Positions 53,429 through 63,775 of a DNA stretch of 64,000 nucleotides are shown here, one piece after another. The stretch comes from RYN-230 sp963704995 (GTDB taxonomy: Bacteria; Actinomycetota; Actinomycetes; Streptosporangiales; Streptosporangiaceae), in assembly GCA_963704995.1 (NCBI GenBank), contig CAVPIM010000012.1, positions 1-64,000 on the forward strand. Direction: 5' to 3'. The notes below the pieces were generated by a model. It was not told the DNA's origin and ran no database searches. It saw only the letters and a program-made list of their open reading frames with translations. A program made the translations under genes and the position numbers. Positions within the stretch are counted from its first letter, which is position 1, and each line of letters begins with the position of its first letter.

Positions 53429-54480
53429 ATGATGACGCAGGGACCACTGCACGTACTGATCGCCGGCGGCGGCCTCAGCGGCCTCGCCCTGGCCCAGGGG
53501 CTCATCAAGGACGGCCACACCTGCGAGGTGTTCGAGCGGGACGCCGACCTCAGCCGCAAGAGGGGCTACTACCTGCACATGAACGGCGACGGCGGCGAGG
53601 CGCTGCGCCGCTGCCTGCCGCCCGGCCTGTTCGAGCTGTACGCCGAGACGTCCCGCCAGACTCCTGGCCGCCGCGAGTCGATCGTGCTCGACGACCAGCT
53701 GGCCGTGCTGAGCTCGCAGCCGCACCTGGGGCCGCCCAACGAGGGCACCCGCCCGCACACGGGCGTCGACCGCCGCACGCTCCGGCAGATCCTGCTGGCC
53801 CGGCTCGGCGACTCGTTCCGGCCGGGCCGGGCCGCTGTCTCGTACGAGGAGCAGGGCGACAGGGTCCGGCTGAGGCTGGACGACGGCAGCACGGCCGAGG
53901 GCGACGTGCTGGTCGGCGCGGACGGGATCCGCTCGGCCGTGCGCGGCCCCGGCGGCCCCCCGCCCAGGCCGCCGCGGACCTGGCCCCGGACGTGAGGCTG
54001 GAGCCCGTCGGGGACTACCTGATGGTCAGCTGCAGCCTCGCCCCGGGCACCGTCATCCCGCCGGCCGGGGAGTGGGCCGCCGGGACCCCGGCCATGCTCC
54101 GCGACTCCATGCTCGCGGCCATCGGCGGCTGGCATCCGGCGCTGCGCGGCATCGTGGGGCGGGCCGAGCTGGACTCGATCTTCGTGATCCCGTTCGGGTA
54201 CCTGGATCCTGCGCCCGCCTGGACACCGTCCCGGGTGACGCTGATCGGCGACGCCGCGCACGCCATGCTGCCCACCCTGGGCCTGGGGGCCAACCTGGCC
54301 CTGCGTGACGCCCACCAGCTGCTGGAGCAGCTGACCCGGGCGTCACGCGGCGAGACTGATCTCGTGGCCGGGATCGGGGCCTTCGAGCAGGACATGCGCG
54401 ACTACGTCTACCCGTTCATGCGGATGACGATGGACCACGACCGCAACTTCGGCGGCGGTGCCCTCGGGCGCATGGGCTAG
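53429..54480 (+). pseudogene. FAD-dependent monooxygenase, frameshifted and probably shortened
   Basis: Group A flavin monooxygenase. The start near 53429 gives the dinucleotide loop VLIAGGGLSGLALAQGLI and a later GADGIRSAVRG. After this the frame shifts near 53960, and the second frame DLAPDVRLEPVGDYLMVS leads to VTLIGDAAHAMLPTLGLGAN, the second FAD motif. The net change is two bases modulo three. About 50 residues normally found between the GIRSAVR motif and this second part are missing, so a deletion accompanies the shift. Convergent with the DUF779 gene. Confidence 0.82.
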
Positions 54481-54517
54481 CGGGCACCGCCGGCGATCCC
54501 CTGCCGGGGCGTCCCGG

Positions 54518-54907
54518 CTACCGGGCCGGAGTCTCCGGGTTGAGCACGGCGTTCTCTTCCGCGGTGAGCAGCCGTGACCGGATCAGGAAGCGCACCCCCT
54601 CGGGCGCCTCCAGGGAGAACCCGCTGCCCCGCCCGGGGACCACGTCCACGGTCAGGTGGGTATGCCGCCACCGCTCGAACTGGTCCTTCGACATCCAGAA
54701 GCTGACCGGCTCGGCCACGCCGGGCACGCTCAGCTCGGCGAGCAGCACGTCCGAGCCGCCGGTGCGGAACTCGCCCTCCAGGTAGCACATGGGGGAGCTG
54801 CCGTCGCAGCAGCCGCCGGACTGGTGGAACATCAGCGGACCGTGAGTACCCCGCAGCGACCGGAGCAGGCCGGCCGCTGCGGGGGTGACGTCGACGCGTG
54901 AGGTCAT
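54518..54907 (-). CDS. DUF779 protein
   Basis: 129 residues. The Cys cluster FHQSGGCCDGSSPMC is diagnostic for DUF779, which probably binds a metal. It is nine bases downstream of the aldehyde dehydrogenase, the usual association of this family, and is probably an accessory factor for it. Function unproven. Confidence 0.88.
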   Translation of the reverse strand: MTSRVDVTPAAAGLLRSLRGTHGPLMFHQSGGCCDGSSPMCYLEGEFRTGGSDVLLAELSVPGVAEPVSFWMSKDQFERWRHTHLTVDVVPGRGSGFSLEAPEGVRFLIRSRLLTAEENAVLNPETPAR

Positions 54908-54916
54908 CAGGGCGGC

Positions 54917-56441
<1,525 letters not shown>

Positions 56442-56519
56442 CGTGCTGACCTCCAGCGGGCGTCCCGCCGTCCGCCGTCGGACGGCCGGGGTGAAGGCCA
56501 CACGCTAAGTTCGCGGAGG

Positions 56520-57833
56520 TTACCTCAACGTTGCATCCCTGCTCAGGCCAGCCGGGCCCAGGCCGTACTCGGCGCGTAGCTGGCGGACCCGGGCCACGGC
56601 GGCCGCCCGCCGGGCGGACCCGGCCGGCAGCACGGCGGCCAGGCGTTCCCAGGGCTCCAGGTCGTCGAACCCGAACCGCTCGCTCCAGTCCTGCAGCAGC
56701 CGCGGGTCGCCGGAAGCGATGACCGCCGAGCGCAGCTGGGTGTCCAGCCAGTCCCGCTCGGACACCACGCCCGGGGCCTCGGAGGCGGGCAGCAGCGGGC
56801 CGGTGTACGCGCTGGCCGCCGCGGCCACGTCGCCCCGGTGCAGCGCGGCGCTCACGTCGCGATAGTCGGCCGTGACCAGGCTGGTGAGCCGGTAGGGGCG
56901 GGAGCGAAGCAGCTCGCCGACGAGCAGGCGCAGCCGGGTCATCTCGACCCGCAGCGTGGTCTGGCTGGCGAAGCCGCCGTACAGCGCGGCGGCGAGCTGC
57001 GCCCCGGTCATCCCTTCCGGGTGCGCGGCCAGCAGGAACACGATCTCGCTGTGCCGCCGGTTCAGCCGGATGTCGCGGCCATCCAGCCGCAGCACGCCTT
57101 CTCCCCGGCCCAGCGCTTCCAGCCGGGGCAGCGGGCCGGTGCCGGGCCGCCACAGGATCGGCGGTCCCGGGCCCGGCCCGGGCAGCCGCGTCTCGGCCAC
57201 CCGGGCGGCGGCCAGGACCAGGGCCAGGCTGTGCGGGTGGGCCACGACGTCGCCGCCGGTGATGTCCAGGACCCCCAGGACCTGCCCGGTGACGGGGTCG
57301 TGGATCGGGGCCGCGGCGCAGGTCCAGTCCTGGACCGTGTGCCGGAAGTGCTCGGTCGCGAAGATCTGCACCTCGTGGTCCACCGCCAGGGCGGTACCCG
57401 GCGCGTTGGTGCCGGCGTGCTCCTCGTCCCACAGCGCGCCTTCCACGAAGTTCATCCGCTCCGCCCGGGCCCGGGCGGAGCGGTGACCTTCCACCCACAG
57501 CAGCAGGCCGGCCGTGTCGGACACCGCCCACAGGTGCTGGCCGTCTTCCGCGGTGCCCCCCACGAGCTCCCGGATGACCGGGATAACCGCGGACAATGGA
57601 TGCTCCGAGCGGTAGCCGTCCAGGTCAGAGCCAGTCATGGTGACCGGGGGATCGGCGTCCGGATCCACGTTCGCCGCTGAGGAGCGCACCCAGGAGTCGG
57701 CCACGACGTCGCGCAGGCCGGCGGTGAGCTCACTGAGGGCCCGGCTGGACAGGAAGGTGGTGTGCGCCCGCGCGATCTCGCGGGCCCGCTCCCGCGGGTC
57801 CGCTCCGACCCTGGCCAGCCAGCCGTTCGTCAT
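56520..57833 (-). CDS. GAF-domain transcriptional regulator (AcoR-like, without AAA+)
   Basis: 437 residues. The N-terminal 30-220 region is a GAF sensor (WAVSDTAGLLLWVEGHRSAR, GTALAVDHEVQIFATEHF, HTVQDWTCAAAPIHDP). A C-terminal part from about residue 260 has a winged-helix-like region (RRHSEIVFLLAAHPEGMT, GGFASQTTLRVEMTRLRLL). Such regulators sit beside acetoin or aldehyde dehydrogenase genes. An inverted pair GTTGCATCCC (56530-56539) and GGGATGCAAC (57883-57892) brackets the gene and could be its binding site. Confidence 0.85.
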   Translation of the reverse strand: MTNGWLARVGADPRERAREIARAHTTFLSSRALSELTAGLRDVVADSWVRSSAANVDPDADPPVTMTGSDLDGYRSEHPLSAVIPVIRELVGGTAEDGQHLWAVSDTAGLLLWVEGHRSARARAERMNFVEGALWDEEHAGTNAPGTALAVDHEVQIFATEHFRHTVQDWTCAAAPIHDPVTGQVLGVLDITGGDVVAHPHSLALVLAAARVAETRLPGPGPGPPILWRPGTGPLPRLEALGRGEGVLRLDGRDIRLNRRHSEIVFLLAAHPEGMTGAQLAAALYGGFASQTTLRVEMTRLRLLVGELLRSRPYRLTSLVTADYRDVSAALHRGDVAAAASAYTGPLLPASEAPGVVSERDWLDTQLRSAVIASGDPRLLQDWSERFGFDDLEPWERLAAVLPAGSARRAAAVARVRQLRAEYGLGPAGLSRDATLR

Positions 57834-58016
57834 CGTCTCCCACGCCCGGTGGTGCTGGCACGATAGTGACCCCCGCCGTCCGGGGATGCAACCCGGGCGG
57901 GGCTGCTGGCCTGGGCGTCAGCGCGGGCTGCGGGCCGCGTCGTCCCGTTCCTGCAGGCTCGCGTCAGCCCTGGTCATGCCTTCGAGGATAAGCAGCGGCG
58001 GCCCGCCGGCCGCGGG

Positions 58017-58379
58017 TTATTCATCCCGGTGAACGGTGCCGGGTGCGAAAGCAGGAAGGCAGACCGAGAGGTATTCGGCGCCGTCGGCTCCGGGGGTGCT
58101 GTAGCGCACCCATTCCCCGGGCCGGGCATGAACGGCCTGGCAGGCCTGCACAGTCATCCGGCCCTGCTCGGATTCCACGACCAGAGCACCCCGCAGCACG
58201 ATCGTGAATTCGTCGAACTCCGGGCGCTGCCCGGGCTCAGCCCAGCCAGCGGGACTGCGCATATGCGCGATGCTCAGGCCGTCCTGGCCCGTGTTCGCCC
58301 GTCCGATGTACTCATCGATCAGCTTGGGCGGCTGGCCAGCCGCACCTACCCGGCTCGGCCCGGGGATCAGCTCAGGCAT
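58017..58379 (-). CDS. cupin-domain protein
   Basis: 120 residues from the ATG at 58379 (GTG 58385 possible). Cupin strands RPEFDEFTIVLRGALVVE and VHARPGEWVRYSTPG are seen; the first metal motif is degenerate (no GxHxH). EutQ-like small cupins bind metal or ligands; role unknown. It may be the last gene of the ring-cleavage operon, or separate. Confidence 0.8.
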   Translation of the reverse strand: MPELIPGPSRVGAAGQPPKLIDEYIGRANTGQDGLSIAHMRSPAGWAEPGQRPEFDEFTIVLRGALVVESEQGRMTVQACQAVHARPGEWVRYSTPGADGAEYLSVCLPAFAPGTVHRDE

Positions 58380-58444
58380 GACCACCAGTATCCCGCGCCA
58401 CGGCCGGGCTCACCGCGCGCACGGCCATTGACCCGGGCCCCGGG

Positions 58445-59650
58445 TCACGACGCTCCGTGACCAGGCCCAGCTGCTCGGCCGGAGCGCGCCCGGAGCAGGA
58501 CGAGGGTGGCCAGGCAGGCGGCGGCGAGCAGGACGAACGGGACCAGGTCGGAGGTGACCTGGGCCAGCGCGCCGCTGGCCGCCGCGCCGACCGTCTGGCC
58601 GCCGGCCCAGGCCAGGTTGGCCAGCCCGAAGGCCAGGCCCTGGTTCAGGTTCAGCCGGTGCGCGCCGCCGCTGAGCAGCGCCGAGGCCGGCGTGAACAGG
58701 GTGCCGTAGCTGGGCATGCCGGCGACCAGCACGGCGATCAGCGCCGCCGCCGGGGCCAGCCACGGCACCAGCAGGCTGACCACCACCGCGGCGCACAGCG
58801 AGATCTGGATCGGCACCAGCGCGCCGCGCCGGTCCGACAGCCGCCCGGCCAGCGGGGAGAGGGCTGACTCGATCGCCGCGGCGGCCAGGAACGTCCCCCC
58901 GATGACGAGCGTGGTCGCGCCCAGCTGGGCCAGGCGCAACGGCACCAGCACGTCCACGACGCCGAACGCCAGGCCGGCCAGCAGGGTCAGCCACATGCCC
59001 GCGGCGACCTGGGGGTCGCGCACCGCGGGCAGCGCGGCGCGCAGCGTCTGCGGCTCGGACCGCTGGGGAGCGGGCACCAGGAAGGCCACCACGATCAGCC
59101 CGATCCCGGCCACGGCGGCCGCGGCGAAGGCGGGCCCGGTCCCGACCTGGCCAGCCACCGCGCCCACCACCGGCCCGAACAGCGCGCCGACCACCGCGGC
59201 GGCCAGGCCGGTGCCGAGCAGCTCACCGCGCCGCTCGGCCGGGGCGGCCGTGGCGATCCAGGCCATGGCCGCGGTCCAGGTGCACGCGCCCCCCAGGCCC
59301 TGCACGAAGCGCGCCGCGTCCAGCACGGGGGCGGCCGTGGCGAAGCCGAAGACCAGCGTGGACACGCTCATCAGCGCCAGGCCGAGCACCGCGACCGCCC
59401 GGTCGCCCAGGCGCGCGGTGAGGACCCCGCTGGGCAGCGCGCCGACCAGGGTGCCCAGCGGGTAGGCGGCGACCAGGATCCCCGCGCCGGCCTTGGACAG
59501 GCCCGCGGTGTGGGTGTAGTGCGGCAGCAGCGGGGTCAGCGCGGTGAAGAAGACCGTGTCCACCAGGACCAGCGCGCAGAGGAAGCCGATCAGCACCCGC
59601 AGCCGGGGCGTGAGCTTCGGCCGGGTGAGGACGGGCGGAGCAGAGGTCAT
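58445..59650 (-). CDS. MFS transporter (12 segments)
   Basis: 401 residues with 12 predicted membrane segments; the first reads LIGFLCALVLVDTVFFTALTP. Loop 2-3 motif GVLTARLGDRAVAVLG. Fits the DHA1 family. It lies 124 bases after the dehydrogenase of the ring-cleavage operon and in the same direction, so it may import or export an intermediate. Confidence 0.88.
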   Translation of the reverse strand: MTSAPPVLTRPKLTPRLRVLIGFLCALVLVDTVFFTALTPLLPHYTHTAGLSKAGAGILVAAYPLGTLVGALPSGVLTARLGDRAVAVLGLALMSVSTLVFGFATAAPVLDAARFVQGLGGACTWTAAMAWIATAAPAERRGELLGTGLAAAVVGALFGPVVGAVAGQVGTGPAFAAAAVAGIGLIVVAFLVPAPQRSEPQTLRAALPAVRDPQVAAGMWLTLLAGLAFGVVDVLVPLRLAQLGATTLVIGGTFLAAAAIESALSPLAGRLSDRRGALVPIQISLCAAVVVSLLVPWLAPAAALIAVLVAGMPSYGTLFTPASALLSGGAHRLNLNQGLAFGLANLAWAGGQTVGAAASGALAQVTSDLVPFVLLAAACLATLVLLRARSGRAAGPGHGAS

Positions 59651-59774
59651 GCCCGCGTCACGCCGTGCTCACGCTATCTACCCGATCTGCCGCGCCAGTG
59701 CGGCCGCCGCCGTAGCCCTCCACGAGGGCCGCAGCGCCAGGTTCCGGGCCCCCGGATCCGGACTGTACCGTCAG

Positions 59775-60590
59775 TCAGCCCTCGGTGGCCAGTTGATTAA
59801 GCCACCGCTGGCTGGCCCGGGCCACCCGGGGCGGGACCGAAAGCTCGTTGAGCAGGTCGGTGGCCGCGGCCATCTCGTGCTCGCGCCGCCGCGCATGCTG
59901 GTAGCTCCCCTGCTCCAGCCGGGCCAGGGTGCCCGCGTCCGCCGCGGCCAGCTCGGCCGCGAGGTGCTCGCGCAGCCAGTCCTCGCAGCCGGCCGCCCGG
60001 GCGGCGCGCAGGGCCTCGATGGCCGCCGCGGCCATTCCCTTGTAGAACACGCTGCGCAGCAGCTTCCGGGTGGCTGCGGCCCCGGCCGGGCCGGGCAGCA
60101 CGCTCACGGAGGCCCCGCAGCCCCCGAGCATCCGGGCGACGGCCTCCGCGGCCGGCCCGGACACCACCATCGGGACCCGCAGCCCCCGCCCCGGCACCGG
60201 CGCCATGATCGCGATATCCGCGAACGGCACCCCGGCCTGCTCCGCAGTGGCGGCCAGATCCTGCTTCAGGCCAGCGGATGCGGTGTTGGCGTCGGCGAAC
60301 ACGGTCCGGCCGGCCGCCCCGTTCCCCGCCTCCGCGCCGCTCAGGCCGGGCAGCGCCTGTTCCAGCGCCTTCTCGGACTCGCCGGCGGTGGTCAGGCTGA
60401 GCACCAGGCTGGCGCCCCGGCAGGCGTCTGCGTCGCTGGCGGCCGCGGTCACGCCGGCCGGCGCCGGCACCGCCGGGTCGTAGCCGCGCACGCAGACCCC
60501 GGCCGCGGCCAGGTCACGGGCGATCGTCCCGCCGGCCTCGCCCAGCCCGAGCACCGCGACGGTCAGCGCCACCGCCCCGCCGGCCGTCAC
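59775..60590 (-). CDS. NAD(P)-dependent dehydrogenase (6PGDH-like, DUF1932 type)
   Basis: 271 residues from a GTG at 60590 that overlaps the dioxygenase stop (GTGA, 60587-60590). Rossmann start VAVLGLGEAGGTIARDLAAA. The C-terminal part from about residue 170 (ATRKLLRSVFYKGMAAAAIE, with the catalytic-type Lys) is the DUF1932 all-helical domain. Similar enzymes reduce or oxidise 3-hydroxyacid-like intermediates. Pathway role inferred from the operon. Confidence 0.85.
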   Translation of the reverse strand: MTAGGAVALTVAVLGLGEAGGTIARDLAAAGVCVRGYDPAVPAPAGVTAAASDADACRGASLVLSLTTAGESEKALEQALPGLSGAEAGNGAAGRTVFADANTASAGLKQDLAATAEQAGVPFADIAIMAPVPGRGLRVPMVVSGPAAEAVARMLGGCGASVSVLPGPAGAAATRKLLRSVFYKGMAAAAIEALRAARAAGCEDWLREHLAAELAAADAGTLARLEQGSYQHARRREHEMAAATDLLNELSVPPRVARASQRWLNQLATEG

Positions 60591-61570
60591 CGGGTGGTCC
60601 CGGGCGCGTCGGCTCCCGCCGGGGCCGGCGGAGTCCCGTGCGTGTGGAAGCTGTCGATGGTCTTCAGCCCCCACGCCTGGCCCTTGGCCCGCTCCGCGCG
60701 GGACCAGGAGATGGGCCGCCAGTCCGGGGCGAGCACCAGCCGGGCGCCCGCGTTGCACAGCTCGATCCGGTTCCCGCCCGGCTCGTACACGTAGAGGAAG
60801 AACGTCTGCTGGATGGCGTGCTTGTGCGGCCCGGTCTCGATGTGGATGCCCGCCTCCAGCATCACGTCGGCCGCGCGGAGGATGTCCTCGCGCTGGTCGG
60901 TGGCGAACGCCACGTGGTGCAGCCGGCCCCGGCTGCCCGTCCAGTCGGACGTGTACACCAGGTCGTAGCTCTTGTCCCCGACGTGGTACCAGACCGCTGA
61001 CGGCACCCCATCATCCATAACGATCTGCTCGGTCAGCTCGGCTCCGAGCACGCCGGGCAGGAACGCGGTGACCGCCGGGATGTCCGCGGCCAGGTAGTTG
61101 ACATGGTCGAGCCGCCGCACGTTGGCGCCACGGCCGGGGAACGGCGCGGCCTGGTTCTTCAGCGCGGGGCGCTGTCCCTCAGGCGCCTCGTACCACTCGC
61201 TTTCCCAGTAGATCCCCAGCTCGTGCCCATCGGGGTCGGTGAAGCGGTAGGTCGGCCCGATGCCTTCCTCACCGTCCGCCCAGCCGAGGCCGAGCCCGGC
61301 CTCCTCGATGGCCCGTACCCGGCGGTCCAGTGCCTCCGGGCCGGCCGCGCGCAGCCAGGTCCGGCCGATGCCCGCGGCGGGCGCGTCCACCACGCAGACG
61401 GTGAACCGTTCGTAGTCGTCCCAGGTGCGCAGGTAGGTGCGGTTCCCGGTCCGGCCCACCTCGGACAGGCCCATCAGCCGGACGAAGAAATCCACGGTCT
61501 CGGCCGGGACCTGGGTACGGAGCTCCACCGCCGACACGTGGGCGATATCACGGCAGCGCTGCGGGGACAT
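60587..61570 (-). CDS. extradiol (catechol 2,3-type) dioxygenase
   Basis: 327 residues from the ATG at 61570. Two VOC domains. The active C-terminal domain has the Fe(II) ligands His in RLDHVNYLAAD, His in LHHVAFATDQRED, and Glu in GGNRIELCNAG. Opens catechol-type rings next to the hydroxyls with O2. Coupled to the next gene by overlap. Substrate unknown, but the flanking genes suggest a carboxylated aromatic. Confidence 0.9.
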   Translation of the reverse strand: MSPQRCRDIAHVSAVELRTQVPAETVDFFVRLMGLSEVGRTGNRTYLRTWDDYERFTVCVVDAPAAGIGRTWLRAAGPEALDRRVRAIEEAGLGLGWADGEEGIGPTYRFTDPDGHELGIYWESEWYEAPEGQRPALKNQAAPFPGRGANVRRLDHVNYLAADIPAVTAFLPGVLGAELTEQIVMDDGVPSAVWYHVGDKSYDLVYTSDWTGSRGRLHHVAFATDQREDILRAADVMLEAGIHIETGPHKHAIQQTFFLYVYEPGGNRIELCNAGARLVLAPDWRPISWSRAERAKGQAWGLKTIDSFHTHGTPPAPAGADAPGTTR

Positions 61571-61577
61571 GGCGCGA

Positions 61578-62252
61578 TTACCTCCTGGCCGGGTGGTGGC
61601 GGGCACCGTCGCTGCGGGCCTGCTCCGCAGCGAGGCTGCGCAGCGATTCGATGACGCTGGTGATGTGATCCCGCATGGCCGCCTCGGCGGCGGCCGGGTC
61701 ACGGGCCACGATGGCGGCCACGATCTGCTGGTGCTGGGCCAGGGACACGGCCGGGCGGCCCGGGATCAGCGCCAGGGCGAACTGGTGCCGGACCAGCTGG
61801 GCGCGGAGCCGCTCGATCATGCCCGTGGCGGTGTCGTGCGCGGCGATCGAGCGGATCCGGCCGTGCAGCCGCGCGTTGGCGTCGCTGTAGCGGAGCAGTT
61901 CGGCCGACTGCACCGCGACGCGCATCTCGCGGACGATGCCCTCCAGCTCGGCGGCCTGGGCCGGGGTGACCCGCTCCGCGGCCCGGGCCGCGGTCAGCCC
62001 CTCCAGCAGCCGCCGGACCTCGGTGATCTCGATCGCCTCGCTGATCGGGATGACCCGTACCCGGGCGCCCCGGTGCCGCTGCACGTCCACCAGACCCTCG
62101 CTGGCGAGCACCGGGACCGCGGCCCGGACCGCGAACCGGCTGCAGCCGAAGCGCTCGCACAGGTCGACCTCGACCAGGCGCTGCCCGGCCGCGAACTCTC
62201 CCGCCAGGATGGCGTCCCGCAGGGCATCCAGCACGGCCCCCTCGTCGGCCAC
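61578..62252 (-). CDS. GntR/FCD-family regulator
   Basis: 224 residues from a GTG at 62252. The winged helix is LRDAILAGEFAAGQRLVEVD, then CSRFAVRAAVPVLASEGLVD. The FCD sensor domain has the metal/ligand His residues (ARLHGRIRSIAAHDT, HQQIVAAIVARDPAAAEAAM, RDHITSVI). Inside the ring-cleavage operon, two bases after the aldolase; presumably a repressor released by an aromatic-pathway acid. Confidence 0.92.
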   Translation of the reverse strand: MADEGAVLDALRDAILAGEFAAGQRLVEVDLCERFGCSRFAVRAAVPVLASEGLVDVQRHRGARVRVIPISEAIEITEVRRLLEGLTAARAAERVTPAQAAELEGIVREMRVAVQSAELLRYSDANARLHGRIRSIAAHDTATGMIERLRAQLVRHQFALALIPGRPAVSLAQHQQIVAAIVARDPAAAEAAMRDHITSVIESLRSLAAEQARSDGARHHPARR

Positions 62253-62254
62253 GC

Positions 62255-62950
62255 TTACCTCTCTTCCTGGTCCGCCCGCACGTACGTCACGCCGAGTCGT
62301 TCGAGCACCGGCCGCAGGTCGTAGCGGTCCAGGCTGAGCTCACCCCGGGCGAACGCCTCCCGGGCCTCGTCCTCCCGCTCGACGCGGCGGCGCCCGTCCG
62401 CCGCCACCTGCGCGGCCTGCCCCCGGGGGATGCAGACCACGCCGTCGTCGTCGGCGACCACCGCGTCCCCCGGCCGGATCACCGTGCCGCCGATGCTGAC
62501 CGGCACGTTCACCGCGCCGGCGATCGTCTTGCCGGTGCCCTGGGCGCTGACGAACTGGGACCAGACCGGGAAGGCCGCCGCGGAGATCGGGGCGACGTCC
62601 CGCACGCCGGTGGTGGTGACCAGCCCGCGGGCCCCGCGGGCGGCGAGCGAGGTGGTGATCAGCTCGCCGACGAAGCCGTCGCTGGACGGGGACGTGGTCG
62701 TGACGACCAGCAGGTCACCCGGCCGGGCCTGCTCGATGGCCGCGTGCAGCATGAGGTTGTCACCCGGCCCGCACAGCACGGTGAGGGCGGTGCCGGCGGC
62801 GCGGGCGCCAGCCCAGGCTGGCCGCAGGGCGGTGCCGAGCAGCCCGGTCTTGCCCGCGGCCTCGTGCACGGTGGCCACGCCCAGCTCGCCCAGTTCGGCC
62901 ACCACGCCGGCGTCGGCGCGCGGCGGGTTCACGATCACCACGGGCTTCAC
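62255..62950 (-). CDS. 4-carboxy-4-hydroxy-2-oxoadipate aldolase-like (RraA fold)
   Basis: 231 residues from a GTG at 62950 overlapping the PIG-L stop (GTGA). RraA/HMG-CHA aldolase signatures: VHEAAGKTGLLG, CGPGDNLMLHAAIEQARPGD, and GVRDVAPISAAAFPVWSQFV with the Arg-Asp that binds substrate/Mg. Cleaves CHA to pyruvate plus oxaloacetate at the end of the gallate/protocatechuate 4,5-cleavage pathways. The frame is open far upstream, but that part overlaps the PIG-L gene and is not protein-like. Confidence 0.9.
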   Translation of the reverse strand: MKPVVIVNPPRADAGVVAELGELGVATVHEAAGKTGLLGTALRPAWAGARAAGTALTVLCGPGDNLMLHAAIEQARPGDLLVVTTTSPSSDGFVGELITTSLAARGARGLVTTTGVRDVAPISAAAFPVWSQFVSAQGTGKTIAGAVNVPVSIGGTVIRPGDAVVADDDGVVCIPRGQAAQVAADGRRRVEREDEAREAFARGELSLDRYDLRPVLERLGVTYVRADQEER

Positions 62951-63678
62951 GCCAGCACCCCGCTGACCTGGGGAAAGACCCGCTGGTAGGCCTCCGCGTA
63001 GCGAATGGTGGCCGGGCCGCCGTTCCGCCTGGCCTGGACCCCGCGCCGCTCGGCCAGGTCGGCGTAGTAGCGGACCAGGTGCTCCTGGGACCCCATGGCG
63101 GCCATGGCCTGCTGCTTCAGGTCGAACACCGGGGTGATGTCGACGAGCACGTCCGGCCGGAACTCGCACATCTCGGGCTGGTGGGGCTCGAAGCGGAACA
63201 CTGGCGGCGCGCCGATCACCGGGTGCGCCGACGGGCGGCCCTGCGCCTGGGCCACCATCCGGGCCCGCAGCGTGAGGTCGGCGGCCTGCGGGTGGTCGTA
63301 GTTGTAGGGATCGACCCTGGAGTGGGTGAGGATCACCCCGGGCTGCAGCTCGCGCATCAGCTCGGCCAGCCGCAGCACCAGGTCCTGGGTGTCCGGCAGG
63401 GGGTAGTCCCCCTGGTCCAGGAAGTGCATGGTGGCCCCCAGCACCTGGCCCGCCGCCTCCGCCTCGGCCCGGCGGATCTTCTTCACCTGGTCCACGGTCA
63501 TGCCCGGCTGCTTCCAGGCCCCGGGCGACTCGCCATGCTCGCCGTAGGACAGGCACACCACGTGGGCCTCGCCGAAGGCCGCGGTGACGACGGCGATGTA
63601 GCCGGCCGCCCGCCACACGAAGTCGGCCGCGTGGGCGCTCACCACCAGCAGCCGCCCGAATCCGTCCTGGGTGGTCAC
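62947..63678 (-). CDS. PIG-L-family hydratase/hydrolase (GalB-like)
   Basis: 243 residues from a GTG at 63678. PIG-L fold with the metal site changed from AHPDD to SAHAADFVWRAAGY. It also has CLSYGEHGESPGAWKQPGMT and HSRVDPYNYDHPQAADLTL. This matches the 4-oxalomesaconate hydratases (GalB) of gallate degradation better than GlcNAc-PI deacetylases. It would supply CHA for the aldolase encoded next. Assignment rests on the motif and the neighbour. Confidence 0.87.
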   Translation of the reverse strand: MTTQDGFGRLLVVSAHAADFVWRAAGYIAVVTAAFGEAHVVCLSYGEHGESPGAWKQPGMTVDQVKKIRRAEAEAAGQVLGATMHFLDQGDYPLPDTQDLVLRLAELMRELQPGVILTHSRVDPYNYDHPQAADLTLRARMVAQAQGRPSAHPVIGAPPVFRFEPHQPEMCEFRPDVLVDITPVFDLKQQAMAAMGSQEHLVRYYADLAERRGVQARRNGGPATIRYAEAYQRVFPQVSGVLA

Positions 63679-63689
63679 GCGCGGTCTCC

Positions 63690-63775
63690 GGCGCCGGGCT
63701 GGGCTGGGCCGGGCTGGCCTGGGCCGGGCTGGCTGGGCCGGGCTGGCCGGGGCTGGGGCGGTCCGCGCCAGCCAG
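63690..63775. repeat. GGGCTGGGC-type short repeat at DUF6282 end
   Basis: Repeated GGGCTGG / GGGCCGGGCTGGC blocks. In the minus frame they read Ser-Pro/Gln-Pro repeats. No stop appears in that frame. Confidence 0.75.
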
